From NCBI GenBank assembly GCA_013407085.1, contig JACCGJ010000660.1:62001-126000 (forward strand): a stretch of 64,000 nucleotides of DNA, given 5' to 3'. Source of the stretch: Atriophallophorus winterbourni (lineage: Eukaryota; Platyhelminthes; Trematoda; Plagiorchiida; Microphallidae). Positions within the stretch are counted from its first letter, which is position 1; every line of letters begins with the position of its first letter. This document shows positions 9,356-19,865 of this stretch, piece after piece. Made by a program: the position numbers and the translations under genes. The notes below the pieces were generated by a model. The model searched no databases. It was given only the letters and a program-made list of their open reading frames with translations, and was not told the origin of the DNA.

Positions 9356-11366
9356 TATTGGTGAGCCCGAAATACACGCATCCTTCGTGTATCTTTTCGG
9401 GTACGCCAAATTTTCCCGCTCTACATTGGGGTTTTTAGATAATATTTTTCCTCATTTATCCGTGCGTTCTTGCATTATTTGCTCCTGTTTACCATGAGCG
9501 ATTTTAAACGCGTTATTTTGGCTTTGACGGTCATCGCAATACCCAGTTTTATTTCAAATGACCCTGAGTCTTTTTCATTTTTTTAGAAACTGAATTTAGT
9601 GCTAAAAATATAATTGATGACTCAGCCATGTTTTCGCACTAAACTCAGAAACTCCCCGCGGATGTGTTGTTACAGGTACGCAAAGCAGTCCTGGCTGCCC
9701 ACATAGGATACTGCTTCCGTATCGTTAAACAGGCCGTGATTTACCGCACGGTCCCGTCTGAACTATCTACGCGACAGCAGCTGTTCGGTAACTTAGAAAT
9801 TGCCAACAAAAAGCCATCGTTCCATACTAAAAGAGATGCGCCGCCTGTTCTGGTCATCGCACATGGACGAGTCCTTACTAAAGGAACTATTGCTCCTGCG
9901 TTTACCTGAGTGCGTGCAAGTCATCTTGGTTGCTGCAAAACGTACTCCGGTATCTGAGCTTGCGGAAATGGCGCACAACCCCGCTAAATTCATATGCTCA
10001 TATTTCCGACAACTAACGACGACTACTGTCGTCGGCCCGAAGGGATTAAGTAGTTTTTCTTTATCGAAGATAAGTCCACTGGTCTACGTTTTCTGGTAGA
10101 CACCGGTTCAGAAATAAGTGTACTGCTGGTAGACAGCTGCGCAAAGTCCAATCTGATGAGCCAACACTTAAAGGCCGCTAACGGATTGCTTATAACTTCC
10201 TACGGTCAACGATCCCAAGCCCTTGATTTAGACTTACGTCGTGAATTCCGCTGGATTTTGACAATCGCTGCGGTCCCATTTGAGATCCTGTGCGTTGATT
10301 CTCTACACTCGTTCGACATTCTTCTTGATTCTCTCCGCTCTCAGCTGATAGTTGGGACCACTCGTCTAAGCTCTTGGTACCCCAGCAGAGATATAAGGAT
10401 TTCCCCTGTGTTACATTTTGGCGAAGTACAACTCTGCTATGTCACCTTGTTCGCGAAATATCCGAACTTGCTCCAAACGTCAACCACTGTATTAGCGGTG
10501 GTTTCGACACCAGTAGAACACTATATCGCCACCAGTGTTCCTCCGAGGCGATTACCCCCCAGAGAAGTCGCAGATTGCCCGCAAAGAGTTCCAGCACATG
10601 ATGCAATTAGGCATTATACGTCCATCTAGTAGCCACGGTCCTGTCCTCTACATATGGCCCGGAAAAGAACCTAAACGATTGGCGCCCCTGTGGTGATCAC
10701 CGTAGACTGAACAAGGCGACGATACTCCATAGGCACCACATTCTGCATATTCAGGACCTGACGACTAATATTCACAGATGTAACCCCGTCATAAAGGTAG
10801 AACTGATTAGGGCGTACAACCAAATCCCAATAGCAGAAGTGGAGATACCGTAGAGACGGCCGTTACTACGCCGTTTGGCCTCTACGAGTTTGTGCTATGC
10901 TTTTCGGTCTATGCAATGCGGCTCAAACCTTCCAGCGATTTATGGATCGAGTTTGCCGAGGCCTTGAATTCGCTTACGTTTACCTCGAGAATGTACTGAT
11001 CGCTATCTCCTCTAAGGACGATCACGTTCGTCAACTTACTACACTATTTGATCGTTTGTCCAGTCATGGGATTACTATCAACGCGACGAAGTGCAGTTTT
11101 GGTCAGACAGCAGTCGATTTCCTAGATCATAGTCTTTCGGCTTTCGGTATTCAAACACTGGAAGAAAATACGGGAACAATCCTAAACTTTTCGGAGCCCA
11201 CCACCTTTAAGCAACTTCGATGATTACTTGGGCTGGTAAACGTTTATCTCCGTTTCATCCCACAATGCTTGCGCCTCTCCCAGCCATTAAGCGATCAGCT
11301 TCGTGGTAACGCTAAGACGTTATGTTTAACGGTCGAAGCTAAATCGGCGTTCACGTCATTCAATAA
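9356..11366 (+). pseudogene. Gypsy A: decayed Ty3/Gypsy element (gag, protease, RT start)
   Basis: Order 5' to 3': a gag remnant near 9800-10000 (ILKEMRRLF, MDESLLKELLLLRLPECVQV, matching Gypsy B gag); a protease around 10080-10380 with the LVDTGSEISVL active site and SYGQRSQALDL; then RT. The RT part at 10897-11223 has MLFGLCNAAQTFQRFMDRV, but the catalytic YIDD motif is YLEN, so it cannot be active. The frame breaks at 10629 and around 10850 and ends with a stop at 11221. The element is cut by the minus-strand non-LTR element at about 11367, inside the RT-RNase H spacer (VEAKSAFTSFNKYV). The 3' part from 11018 recurs at 14235 and 22727. Confidence 0.8.
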
Positions 11367-14234
11367 GTACGTTATACTTTTTTCAAAACGATGCTGTCGA
11401 TTTTGTTTATTTTGCTATATATTATATTACAGTAATCAAAGAGAGGTATAATGAAAAGTTTATAAAGTTGTAATTAACATTGTTGGAGAGTGAAAAACTT
11501 ATGAATCATATTTACACTCTGCTTTGTCTTCAAGATCACGTGATGTATATGCTCGATGAATGCAAGCGATGCAGAATATCTGAACCCAAGATCACGTGTG
11601 CAATCGATAATTTGAAGGATTGATCTATCAGTAATTGTAAATCCTGAAGGCATGGACTTAGATTTGTCTAGAAAGAATGAGAGTCCGTTAATTTTACTCC
11701 AGTTGGACAATACTGCCAAATCTTTGTTTAGCCTGGCAATGTAAGTTTGTGCTTCTGATGATGGAAAAAAGATGACTACTTTCATGCAGACTGCAAACAA
11801 GTATATTTGACTATGACAGATGACCGAATGTACATCATTTATGTATACCAGAAAAAGTTATGGACCTAAAACACTTCCTTGTATCACGCTACTTGGAATC
11901 GGCAGGGTGCGCCATCTGTGACAATTAACCTCAACACAGTATGTGCGATCTGTATGAAAAGAGGTGAGAGAAGAAAGAAGAATCCCACCAATACCAAATG
12001 AACTTAGCTTAGATAGTAATAGTATAGGCGTTACTGTGTCAGAAGCTTTAGTTATATTAAGAAAGACAACTGTGACTGCTAAACCATTTTCAATTGAGTT
12101 TGTGATGCAGTTTGAGTATTCTAACTGGCAAGTGATGCAAGATCTTTTGTTAAGGAATCCGTACTGTGCCTTAGAAAAGATACTAGGTGTCAGGTATTCT
12201 AGTATAGCTTTTTTTACAATTCTTTCAAATAATCCTTATAAGAAGGCAGTATGGTTTATCTGTCGGTAGTTCGTGACTAAGTGTTTTGAGCCAGATTTGT
12301 ATCTGGGTATAACAACTGAGTGTTTCCATTGTACCGGAAAGGTACCAGATTTGATCGATGCGTTGAATAAGTTCAGTAAGAGAAGTTGAAAGTCTTTGCC
12401 ATCCAGTTTGCATATGGCTGGAGGTATGCCTGTTATGTCAGGCTTAAAACTGACAGTTGCTTTCTGACAAAAATTACTTATATCACTCAGGTTTATACTC
12501 AAACCATTTAGTGTATAAACGTATTTCGAAATGTTATAGATAGAGTTAAAATATAGAAGGAATTCTTCACAGATAGCATCAGGTGAACTAATAATTGTTT
12601 CAACTGCGGATAAATGACGATATTTGATAATGAAATCTATGTTGCTGGGTGAGTTGGATGATCTTAACTTGAAAAGTTTACTTAGTGATTTCAGCTTATC
12701 CTGACTTACTAGGGTTTTGTATTCGTCAGCTCTAAGTGTGTTTTGTAAAAAACATCTGTTACTTTTTGATAGTTCATAAGATTGAAGTAGGGCGAAAATG
12801 TCATGCGTTGCCTTAGCAACAGAATGTATCTCCAATATCTATTTTTTTCAATTATCTGGACTTTCGTTAATTTTGTACGCCTGATGAGCTTATATGACGT
12901 CTTTATGAGTAACCCATTCATTTGTCAATGAAATGTTGAAGAGACCGTTGTGAAATCACCAGAGAGGAAGAATCAGCTTCAGTTTTCTGTTCTAATAAAT
13001 TCTGACAGTAGTTTCCAGTTAATGTTGTTGCAGGTTTGCTTATCATCAGATGTCTTCGAAGAGTTTACAGGAGCAGTGGCGCATAATATTTGGAATGATA
13101 ATATTCTATGGTCACCATTAAAGAAGGATGGAAGTACCTCCAGGTTAGCTGGAGACAGGTTCAGATTAAAGACTAGGTCTACGATGTAGTCATTTCTAGT
13201 AGGTTTGTCAATAAATTGCTTATATCCTAGTAAGTCTGGTTGTCTAATAAAAGGTGTATAGCTCCTGTGTAAATTACGAAATTTTGTGTAAAATTACTTC
13301 TTATTTTCTGTTTAAACAATTTGATTCTTCTTAATTCTCGAAAGTTTTCATCTTCCATTATTTTTATGTATACATTTTCCATATCCACTTGTACACCCCT
13401 TTTGTTTTATTGAAGTAATTCATATTGCTTCTGCTGCCATTAAATTCCACATAATTTGCACGTGATATTTGGAGAAAACACAGACGATTTTTCATCATTG
13501 TATTAGTAATTTTATCCCTTGTCATTATTAATTTAACAGTCCATCTTGTCAGCATTGGCTGAATTTATTGTTGTCATTTGGATCATTTGAGCATTTTTGG
13601 CTCATCATTTGTACAACCCGGTACAGTTGAGGTTTGTCCATTGTTGTCTATCGATCTTGCTAATAGTACCGTAGTAAATCTGAATCGTTGTTTTGAATTG
13701 TCAAATTAAGAAACGGGTGGTCTACGCGTTAACCAACGACTTTAGTCGATACAACCTGTGATGTGCAGGATCGTGCCAGTTAAACTTTGGCATGTTGAAA
13801 TCACCACCAATGAGTTTCAATTGCGTGTGGTTTAGAGGTGCTTTAATAAACGCATTACCTGAGGAATCCATTCTGGAAATGGTTGAAGTCGGTGGATAGT
13901 AAATTCAACTTATCATGAGATCTATGGTTGGTAATACAATCCATGTTGAGTCTTCTAGGTCTGACAGACTAGGTGAGGAAAAATTATAGGCTGTAAACAA
14001 GGAATGTATATAGATAAGAGTATCACTACCACGTTTCGATGTTCGATTATTCCCTAATATCTGTTAATTTACGTAGACTTAATAATTCAGCTTCTAATTT
14101 TCTCAATTTATGCAAGATTAAAGAATTGCCACTATCTAACCTATTAGTGCAATTTCTTGTTTGAGGATTTTTACGAAATTCAATACGGTGAGGCATGGAT
14201 GTTTTAGAATTCATTGTGTAAGAAATATCGTGGA
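11018..14234. repeat. tandem unit, copy 1 (3217 bp, no Gypsy B)
   Basis: The unit is the last part of Gypsy A plus a minus-strand non-LTR element. The left border coincides with an ACGA in Gypsy A (11018-11021). The right border is the ACGA at 14235-14238, where the non-LTR element jumps back to Gypsy A sequence (GATCACGTTCGTCAAC). Copies 2 and 3, with their Gypsy B insertion removed, have 3217 and about 3218 bp. Confidence 0.9.
11367..14234 (-). pseudogene. non-LTR retrotransposon in unit copy 1 (endonuclease + RT), broken
   Basis: Reads right to left. Around 13920-13740 an endonuclease part has YPPTSTISRMDSSG and IGGDFNMPKFNW. 12835-12236 holds the region before and at the RT fingers (TFPVQWKHSVVIPRYKSG, TNYRQINHT). 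12230-11800 in another frame shows QYGFLNKRSC, NITKASDTV and GSVLGPLLFLVYINDV. 11800-11474 begins FAVCMKVV where an FADD-type catalytic motif is expected, so both palm aspartates are gone, and then runs NKDLAVLSNWSKINGLSF. The 3' end at about 11370 is A-rich on the minus strand. Overall layout is CR1/Jockey-like. The 5' end is truncated here at the unit border, but extends a little further in copy 3. Confidence 0.8.
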
Positions 14235-14552
14235 ACGATCACGTTCGTCAACTTACTACACTATTTGATCGTTTGTCCAGTCATGGGATTACTATCGACG
14301 CGACGAAGTGCAGTTTTGGTCAGACAGCAGTCGATTTCCTAGATCATAGTCTTTCGGCTTCCGGTATTCAAACACTGGAAGAAAATACGGGAACAATCCT
14401 AAACTTTTCGGAGCCCACCACCTTTAGGCATCTTCGATGATTACTTGGGCTGGTAAACATTTATCTCCGTTTCATCCCACAATGCTTGCGCCTCTCCCAG
14501 CCATTAAGCGATCAGCTTCGTGGTAACGCTAAGACGTTATGTTTAACAGTCG

Positions 14553-14556
14553 AAGC
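14553..14556 (+). other. target-site duplication AAGC, left of Gypsy B (copy 2)
   Basis: AAGC precedes the LTR start TGTAGTG and is repeated after the LTR end at 19828-19831. In copy 1 the empty site reads GTCGAAGCTAAATCGG at 11331 onward. A 4-6 bp duplication is normal for Gypsy integrases. Confidence 0.9.
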
Positions 14557-14960
14557 TGTAGTGACCTACTTTCCCTTGTACATTAGCATTTTGTACATAC
14601 ACTTTTTGACCTTGTATGATTATTCATTTTTTGGCCATGTACACTTCATCTGTATCAATGCTTGTACAATATACTTTTTGGCGGTCAATACAATTTCGAA
14701 CTCGGACTCTGTCTTCTTCCGTGGTTGTGAAGTCTGTGTGCGCCACTTTGTGCTGGAACTGTGATTAACGGAATCTCCAACATTTTAGCGCTTTCTGCAC
14801 CTTGAATTCCATTTCCTGGATTTTCCTGTGTGGATTATTTCGCTATCGTTGGACGTTACGGATCTTTATTTGGACATTTGCTCTCTTGGTCTTTCAGTGA
14901 GTTCTTTCCATTTTTGCTATTTTGTGTGTAGTGCTAGACTTATATTTTCGGTCCACTACA
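14557..14960 (+). repeat. Gypsy B left LTR, plus orientation (copy 2)
   Basis: 404 bp from TGTAGTG to CACTACA, a perfect 7-bp terminal inverted repeat. It is followed by TAATTGGTGAGCC, the start of the primer-binding site, which breaks off at 14971-14973 (GCC) into inverted RT sequence. Confidence 0.9.
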
Positions 14961-14970
14961 TAATTGGTGA

Positions 14971-15717
14971 GCCACATGGCCTCCAGTCATCTGAGGTCTT
15001 CTTGGGGACCATATGAAGTGGTGACGACCAGGAGCTGGAAGAGGGACGGATGATCCCGAGCTCTAGCATGTGCTCAAACTCGGCTCTTGCGATTTTGAGT
15101 TTCGACGGGTGAAGTCGCCTAGGTCTGAAGGAGACTGGTGGTCCGCTAGTGACAATGTGATGTTTCACAGAGTGTGTCACTTTGTCTGTCGGTCTTGGGG
15201 GCTGCATGACGGATGGGAATTCATGCAGTATAGCACAAAAAGTCGAAGCTTCTGGAGTAACAGCTTTGATGCCGGAGGAAACGGCTTTAGTAGTGATACC
15301 TGAGACCTGTAAAGAGGTTTTCGTATCTACTAATCTCCGCTGTTTTACTTCGACAGTGAGACCGAAGTGAGATAGAAAGTCGATGCCGATTATTGGGCAA
15401 TTTACCTCCGCGATGAGAAACACCCATGGAAAACTGCGTCTTAGTCCTAAGTTGAGGGTTAGCAGGCGTTGGCCGTAAGTGTTGATACGAGTGCCATTTG
15501 CCGCTTGAAGAGTGTAGGACGATGGTTTGGAGATGCTGGATGTTGGAGGTATGACGCTGATTTCAGCGCCAGTATCGACTAGAAAGCGCAGACCACTCGA
15601 TTTGTCTGTGACATAGAATAGGCGACTTGGGCTTGATGGGCCGGCTACAGTCGTCGCCGTTACTGGCTGGCCCGAAAGTTTGACGTCTTTTGAGCAAAAT
15701 TGCATGGGGAAGCGCAC
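14971..15717 (-). CDS. Gypsy B protease and start of RT (copy 2)
   Basis: Aspartic protease of a Ty3/Gypsy polyprotein: FLVDTGAEISVIPP holds the catalytic DTG, about 50 residues in; then YGQRLLTLNLGL and PIIGIDFLSHFGL. The frame runs on into the RT N-terminus (RAEFEHMLELGIIRPSSSSW, then DDWRPCG), where the core junction cuts it. The upstream zinc-knuckle frame ends at 15660 in a different frame, so protease expression would need a frameshift or reflects an indel. Confidence 0.85.
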
Positions 15718-15866
15718 TTAGAGGCTTTATCCCCATATCGTCTGTGATACCAACACATGTTCGGATGTCTCGAGGATCTAGAGTTAGATCTTGAGCGAGG
15801 TCGGTTGCGAGGTTTCGATAAAAGCGACTTTACCACGAGCGTCAATTGGGCTACTTGTTCTTTCAA
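15660..15866 (-). CDS. Gypsy B gag C-terminus with zinc knuckle (copy 2)
   Basis: Arg/Ser-rich stretch (RPRSRSNSRSSRHP) followed by a CWYHRRYGDKASKCASPC knuckle typical of this Gypsy clade. It is in the same frame as gag (15909-16448) but separated from it by a TAG at 15906-15908. That could be a nonsense mutation or a read-through site; both Gypsy B copies have it. Confidence 0.75.
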   Translation of the reverse strand: MKEQVAQLTLVVKSLLSKPRNRPRSRSNSRSSRHPNMCWYHRRYGDKASKCASPCNFAQKTSNFRASQ

Positions 15867-15908
15867 TTCTGTACAAGAACATTGAGGGGCGCTGTGTGCA
15901 GAAACCTA

Positions 15909-16448
15909 CGTAATTTGGTCGGTCTTTTTGGCTTCAATCATTTTATCCGCTGCTTGTGCAAGCTCGTCTAGTGGCACATAGGTGTTCAAACCCGCTAAAA
16001 CTTGGCGTGTATCAGATGGGAGATTTTTTAACCACAACTGTTTAAAAATACTTTCATCCATTTTTCTACCCCCGAGTATCTCTTTCATATAACGAAGTAA
16101 TTGAGAGGGCTTTCTGTCGTCAAGCTGCATCTGTGAGAAAAGGGTGTCGAGTTTTCGTTGTTCGGAGATACCCACTCGTTCAATCAGTGCGGATTTTAAC
16201 TTTTCGTATGGGTCATCCTCAGGCATGGAATGAATTAAGTCACTGACTTCTTCGGCTATCTCGAGTGGAAGTAGACGCACCACGTGGGAAAACATAATAG
16301 TCTGGTCAGTGATGTTATAAATACGAAAAGTTGCTTCGATTTGACCGAACCATAAACCTGGGTTGGATGCACCAAAAACTGGTAATGAGCATGAAATATT
16401 CTGTGACTGAAGGGTTTGAGGATCTTTACTTAAAGAAGGATAGCTCAT
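15909..16448 (-). CDS. Gypsy B gag (copy 2)
   Basis: Structural gag protein that would form the particle. The start is placed at the ATG at 16448 (MSYPSLSKDPQTL), which sits in a good ACCATGAGC context; the open frame reaches further to 16487 but without an ATG. Family blocks: PGLWFGQIEATFRIYNI, LIERVGISEQRKLDTLF, DDRKPSQLLRYMKEI, FKQLWLKNLPSDTRQVL, LDELAQAADKMIE. It ends at the TAG 15906-15908. Confidence 0.8.
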
Positions 16449-16557
16449 GGTGGGGGGTTTAAGTGAGTATTCCAAAATATAAGCCAAAAATTTACAAATA
16501 CGAAATTATCGTAAATGAAAAAAATGCAGTGTCAGGAGTAGACGGGCTCACCAATTA

Positions 16558-16954
16558 TGTAGTGTACCGAAAATATAAGTCTAGCACTACACACCAAATG
16601 GCAAAAATAGAAAGAACTCACTGAAAGACCAAGAGAGCAAATGTCCAAATAAAGATCCGTAACGTCCAACGATAGCGAAATAATCCACACAGGAAAATTC
16701 AGGAAATGGAATTCAAGGTGCAGAAAGCGCTAAAATGTTGGAGATTCCGTTAATCACAGTTCCAGCACAAGGTGGCGCACACAGACTTCACAACCACGGA
16801 AGAAGACAGAGTCAAAGTTCGAAATTGTATTGACCGCCAAAAAGTATATTGTACAAGCATTGATACAGATGAAGTGTACATGGCCAAAAAGTGAATAACT
16901 ATACAAGGCCAAAAATTGTATGTACAAAATACGAAGTGGAAGCAGTTCACTACA
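16558..16954 (-). repeat. Gypsy B central LTR, minus orientation (copy 2)
   Basis: 397 bp with CACTACA/TGTAGTG ends. It is both the 3' LTR of the pol half (polypurine tract at 16955-16967) and the 5' LTR of the gag half (primer-binding site at 16541-16557). Its 5' part (around 16880-16954) differs clearly from the outer LTRs and from the central LTR of the other copy, while the rest is nearly identical. Confidence 0.85.
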
Positions 16955-16967
16955 ATACTCCCCCACC
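16955..16967 (-). other. polypurine tract of Gypsy B (copy 2)
   Basis: GGTGGGGGAGTAT on the minus strand directly before the LTR, in the usual place for plus-strand DNA priming. Confidence 0.75.
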
Positions 16968-17014
16968 ATAGCGTTAGTTAGGCTTGAATGAAGGGTAACA
17001 TACGCTCGAAATGT

Positions 17015-19558
17015 TCATAAGGTCACGTAATCAGCAAGGCGTTTGGGCCAATGCACATGTCTACCGGTTCGGGTTTGAACGGGGGTAGGAGGGACCGGGG
17101 AGTTGGGATGAACACGGGTGGAGGTTGGCACATGAGGATTATCAGGGGGTTGTGCGTGAGGCGTAGTGATGCTTGGTGGAGGTTGCGGCTTAAGCTCGAC
17201 AAAAGCGGGTTTTAGGCGGTCAATAGAAACTGTGTCACGTCGACCATCCATATCCAAAACGAAGAACTTGTGTTTACGCTCAATAACTCTGTGAGGTCCG
17301 TGATAGGATGGCTGAAGAGGTTTACAAACAGAGTCGCGTCGCACAAAAAGAAAGTCACACGTATCAAGATGAGGTGATTTTTGTTGGTGAATAATGCGCT
17401 GACGAGGAGGCGTAAAGTCTAACTTGGACATGAACGTGCGCAAGCGAGAAATGTAATCTGACGCCGGAGGTAGTGACTGGCAGGGTACAACGAGTTCACC
17501 GGGAAGACACAAGGCGGTACCAAAAACTAACTCTGCGGCTGAGCACTGCATGTCTTCTTTGATAGCGGAACGTATTCCAAGAAGAACAAGTGGCAAATTC
17601 TCAGTCCATTTATTAGGATCGGGTTGACAAGCTAAAGAGGCTTTAAGCTGTCGATGGAAGCGTTCAACCAATCCGTTCGAGTTAGGGTGGTAGGCAGTGG
17701 TTCGGATGTGCTGACAGCCAAGGAATCGCGTCAAATCTCGGAACAGAGTCGATTGAAACTGAGCGCCACGGTCGGTTGTGATGACAGATGGTGTGCCAAA
17801 ATTGGCAATCCAATGTTCGACGAAGGCGCGTGCTACGGTCTCTGAACATGTGTCTTTGATCGGAACAGCAATCGGCCATCGAGTAAAGCGATCAATCGCC
17901 GTTAGGATGAATGAGTATCCGTTCGATGATGGCATAGGACCGACAAGATCAAGATGCACATGAGAGAATCGAGAGTTGGGATGCCTAAATGGAACGTAAG
18001 GTGTGAAGGTATGTCGAGATATCTTGTTCTTTTGACAAGGAATGCAATGCTGGACCCAATTTCGTATATCCTTATTCATGGACGGCCAAACGAAACGATC
18101 TGCGATTAGCCTCACGGTGGCACGCTTTCCAGGATGGGACATCGAATGAAAATGATCAAAAATGGCACGTCGCAGAGAAAGAGGGACAAGAGGTCTAGGT
18201 TTCCCTGTCGAGATATCGCACATCAACGAGGCATCGGCGTTTCGTAACTGAATTTGCTGCAAATCCAGGGATCGACACTTTGCGAGTTCGGTTTTATCAA
18301 TCTCGGCTTGATGGTTAGTCAAAAGGGAGAGATCAAATGGTGTGCCTGTAGACAAAACAGAAATGTCAGGTCTTGATAAAGCATCGGCGACCAAGTTAGC
18401 ATCCCCTTTGACGTAACGAATATCGGTAGAGAACTGAGAGATGTAATCTAAGTGGCGAATCTCGCGTGGCGAATGACGATCAAGTTTAGACTGCAGAGCA
18501 AACGTCAATGGTTTGTGATCCGTAAAGATAATGAAGTCACGACCTTCCAGTAAATGACGGAAATGCCGAATGGCCAAATATATCGCAAGTAATTCACGGC
18601 CAAATGTGCTGTAGCGAGTTTGTGCCGGATTAAGCTTTTGCGAGAAAAATGCCAGTGGACGGACTGTGTTCTTGTGGTGTTGTTGTAAAACAGCTCCCAC
18701 AGCCGAATTGGAGGCATCGGTGGTCAATGACAAAGGAAAGGTCGGTCCGGGATCAATGAAAGAAAGTTCGGTGGCACTGCAAAGAGCTTTTTTGGATGCG
18801 ACAAAAGCTTCAAGTGCCTCAGGCGAAAGCTGAAGAGATTTTGATTTGGAGTCGAGCAAATCGGTCAGCGGTGCAATGATCTTTGCGCAGTTTGGAATAA
18901 AGCGACGGTAAAAGTTGATCATGCCGATAAAGCGGCGCAACTGCGTTACTGTTGTGGGGACAGGAAAGTCGCTAATCGCCTGGCATTTCTCGGGAAGAGG
19001 TGTGATACCAGATCGAGTAAGGCGATGACCGAGGAAGTCCAGTGAATCTGTGCCGAAAATGCATTTACTTGGGTTGATCTTTATCCCGTAGTTAACGAAA
19101 CGCTCTAAAACGAGACGGATGTGCTCAACATGCTCCTCTGGAGAGTTGCTGGCAATCAAGACGTCGTCGATGTATGCGTAGGCAAACGGCAAGCCTCGCA
19201 AGACTTCGTCGATGAAACGTTGGAAGGTTTGTGCAGCGTTTCTCAGGCCAAAGAGCATCCGTGTGAATTCGTATAAGCCGGAAGGAGTTGTGACTGCCGT
19301 TTTGGGTATGTCTTCCTCGGCTACCGGGATGTGATAATAAGCACGGACGAGATCAAGCTTAGTAAGTATCGTTGTGGCACAAAGATTCAAAGAGAAATCG
19401 TGGATGTGTGGCACCGGGTATCTGTAGGGGACCGTTCGGTTGTTGAAAGCACGATAGTCGCCACATGGCCTCCAGTCATCTGAGGTCTTCTTGAGGACCA
19501 TATGAAGTGGTGACGACCAGGAGCTGGAAGAGGGACGGATGATCCCGAGCTCTAGCAT
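17015..19558 (-). CDS. Gypsy B pol: RT, RNase H, integrase (copy 2, uninterrupted)
   Basis: 847 codons open without a stop. Reverse transcriptase: WRPCGDYRAFN near residue 30, LDLVRAYYHIPV near 70, catalytic YIDD at 129-132, LGHRL near 178. RNase H: TTDASNSAVGAVLQQ near 280 and FTDHKPLTF near 346. Integrase: HHCC zinc finger with C505 and C508 (HCIPCQKN), catalytic Asp in HLDLVG (about 537), Asp in TTDRG (596) and Glu in NGLVERF (632); the last two are 35 residues apart, as in D,D35E integrases. It lacks protease and its own promoter LTR upstream, because the core is inverted, so all catalytic residues are present but the gene is cut off from its normal 5' end at the 19566-19572 junction. Confidence 0.92.
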   Translation of the reverse strand: MLELGIIRPSSSSWSSPLHMVLKKTSDDWRPCGDYRAFNNRTVPYRYPVPHIHDFSLNLCATTILTKLDLVRAYYHIPVAEEDIPKTAVTTPSGLYEFTRMLFGLRNAAQTFQRFIDEVLRGLPFAYAYIDDVLIASNSPEEHVEHIRLVLERFVNYGIKINPSKCIFGTDSLDFLGHRLTRSGITPLPEKCQAISDFPVPTTVTQLRRFIGMINFYRRFIPNCAKIIAPLTDLLDSKSKSLQLSPEALEAFVASKKALCSATELSFIDPGPTFPLSLTTDASNSAVGAVLQQHHKNTVRPLAFFSQKLNPAQTRYSTFGRELLAIYLAIRHFRHLLEGRDFIIFTDHKPLTFALQSKLDRHSPREIRHLDYISQFSTDIRYVKGDANLVADALSRPDISVLSTGTPFDLSLLTNHQAEIDKTELAKCRSLDLQQIQLRNADASLMCDISTGKPRPLVPLSLRRAIFDHFHSMSHPGKRATVRLIADRFVWPSMNKDIRNWVQHCIPCQKNKISRHTFTPYVPFRHPNSRFSHVHLDLVGPMPSSNGYSFILTAIDRFTRWPIAVPIKDTCSETVARAFVEHWIANFGTPSVITTDRGAQFQSTLFRDLTRFLGCQHIRTTAYHPNSNGLVERFHRQLKASLACQPDPNKWTENLPLVLLGIRSAIKEDMQCSAAELVFGTALCLPGELVVPCQSLPPASDYISRLRTFMSKLDFTPPRQRIIHQQKSPHLDTCDFLFVRRDSVCKPLQPSYHGPHRVIERKHKFFVLDMDGRRDTVSIDRLKPAFVELKPQPPPSITTPHAQPPDNPHVPTSTRVHPNSPVPPTPVQTRTGRHVHWPKRLADYVTL

Positions 19559-19565
19559 GTGCTCA

Positions 19566-19827
19566 AACTCGGACTCTGTCTTCTTCCGTGGTTGTGAAGT
19601 CTGTGTGCGCCACTTTGTGCTGGAACTGTGATTATCGGAATCTCCAACATTTTAGCGCTTTCTGCACCTTAAATTCCATTTCCTGGATTTTCCTGTGTGG
19701 ATTATTTCGCTATCGTTGGACGTTACGGATTTTTATTTGGACATTTGCTTTCTTGGTCTTTCAGTGAGTTCTTTCCATTTTTGCCATTTTGTGTGTAGTG
19801 CTAGACTTATATTTTCGGTCCACTACA
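19566..19827 (+). repeat. Gypsy B right LTR, truncated (copy 2)
   Basis: Matches the last about 260 bp of the left LTR, beginning at the shared AACTCGG and ending in CACTACA. The target duplication AAGC follows at 19828-19831. Confidence 0.88.
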
Positions 19828-19865
19828 AAGCTAAATCGGCGTTCACGTCATTCAATAAGTACGTT

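Larger units (their letters stand above)
14557..19827. mobile_element. Gypsy B composite, copy 2: inverted core between plus LTRs
   Basis: Order on the plus strand: plus LTR (14557-14960), start of PBS, then an inverted core 14971-19572, then the last 256-262 bp of a plus LTR (to 19827). Read on the minus strand, the core runs RT, RNase H, integrase, polypurine tract, full LTR (16954-16558), PBS, gag, protease and the start of RT again. About 110 bp of RT (14971-15080 and 19463-19572) is therefore present at both ends. The core is a circular permutation of a one-LTR element. The junctions share GCC (left) and AACTCGG (right). Confidence 0.85.

Noticed and set aside
14486..14764. 92-codon plus-strand frame across Gypsy A and the LTR start (also at 22978)
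   Set aside because: It crosses the Gypsy B insertion border and is a chance fusion of dead RT and LTR sequence.
17654..17963. Plus-strand open frames inside Gypsy B (and equivalents at 26153-26462)
   Set aside because: Shadows of the minus-strand integrase coding sequence.
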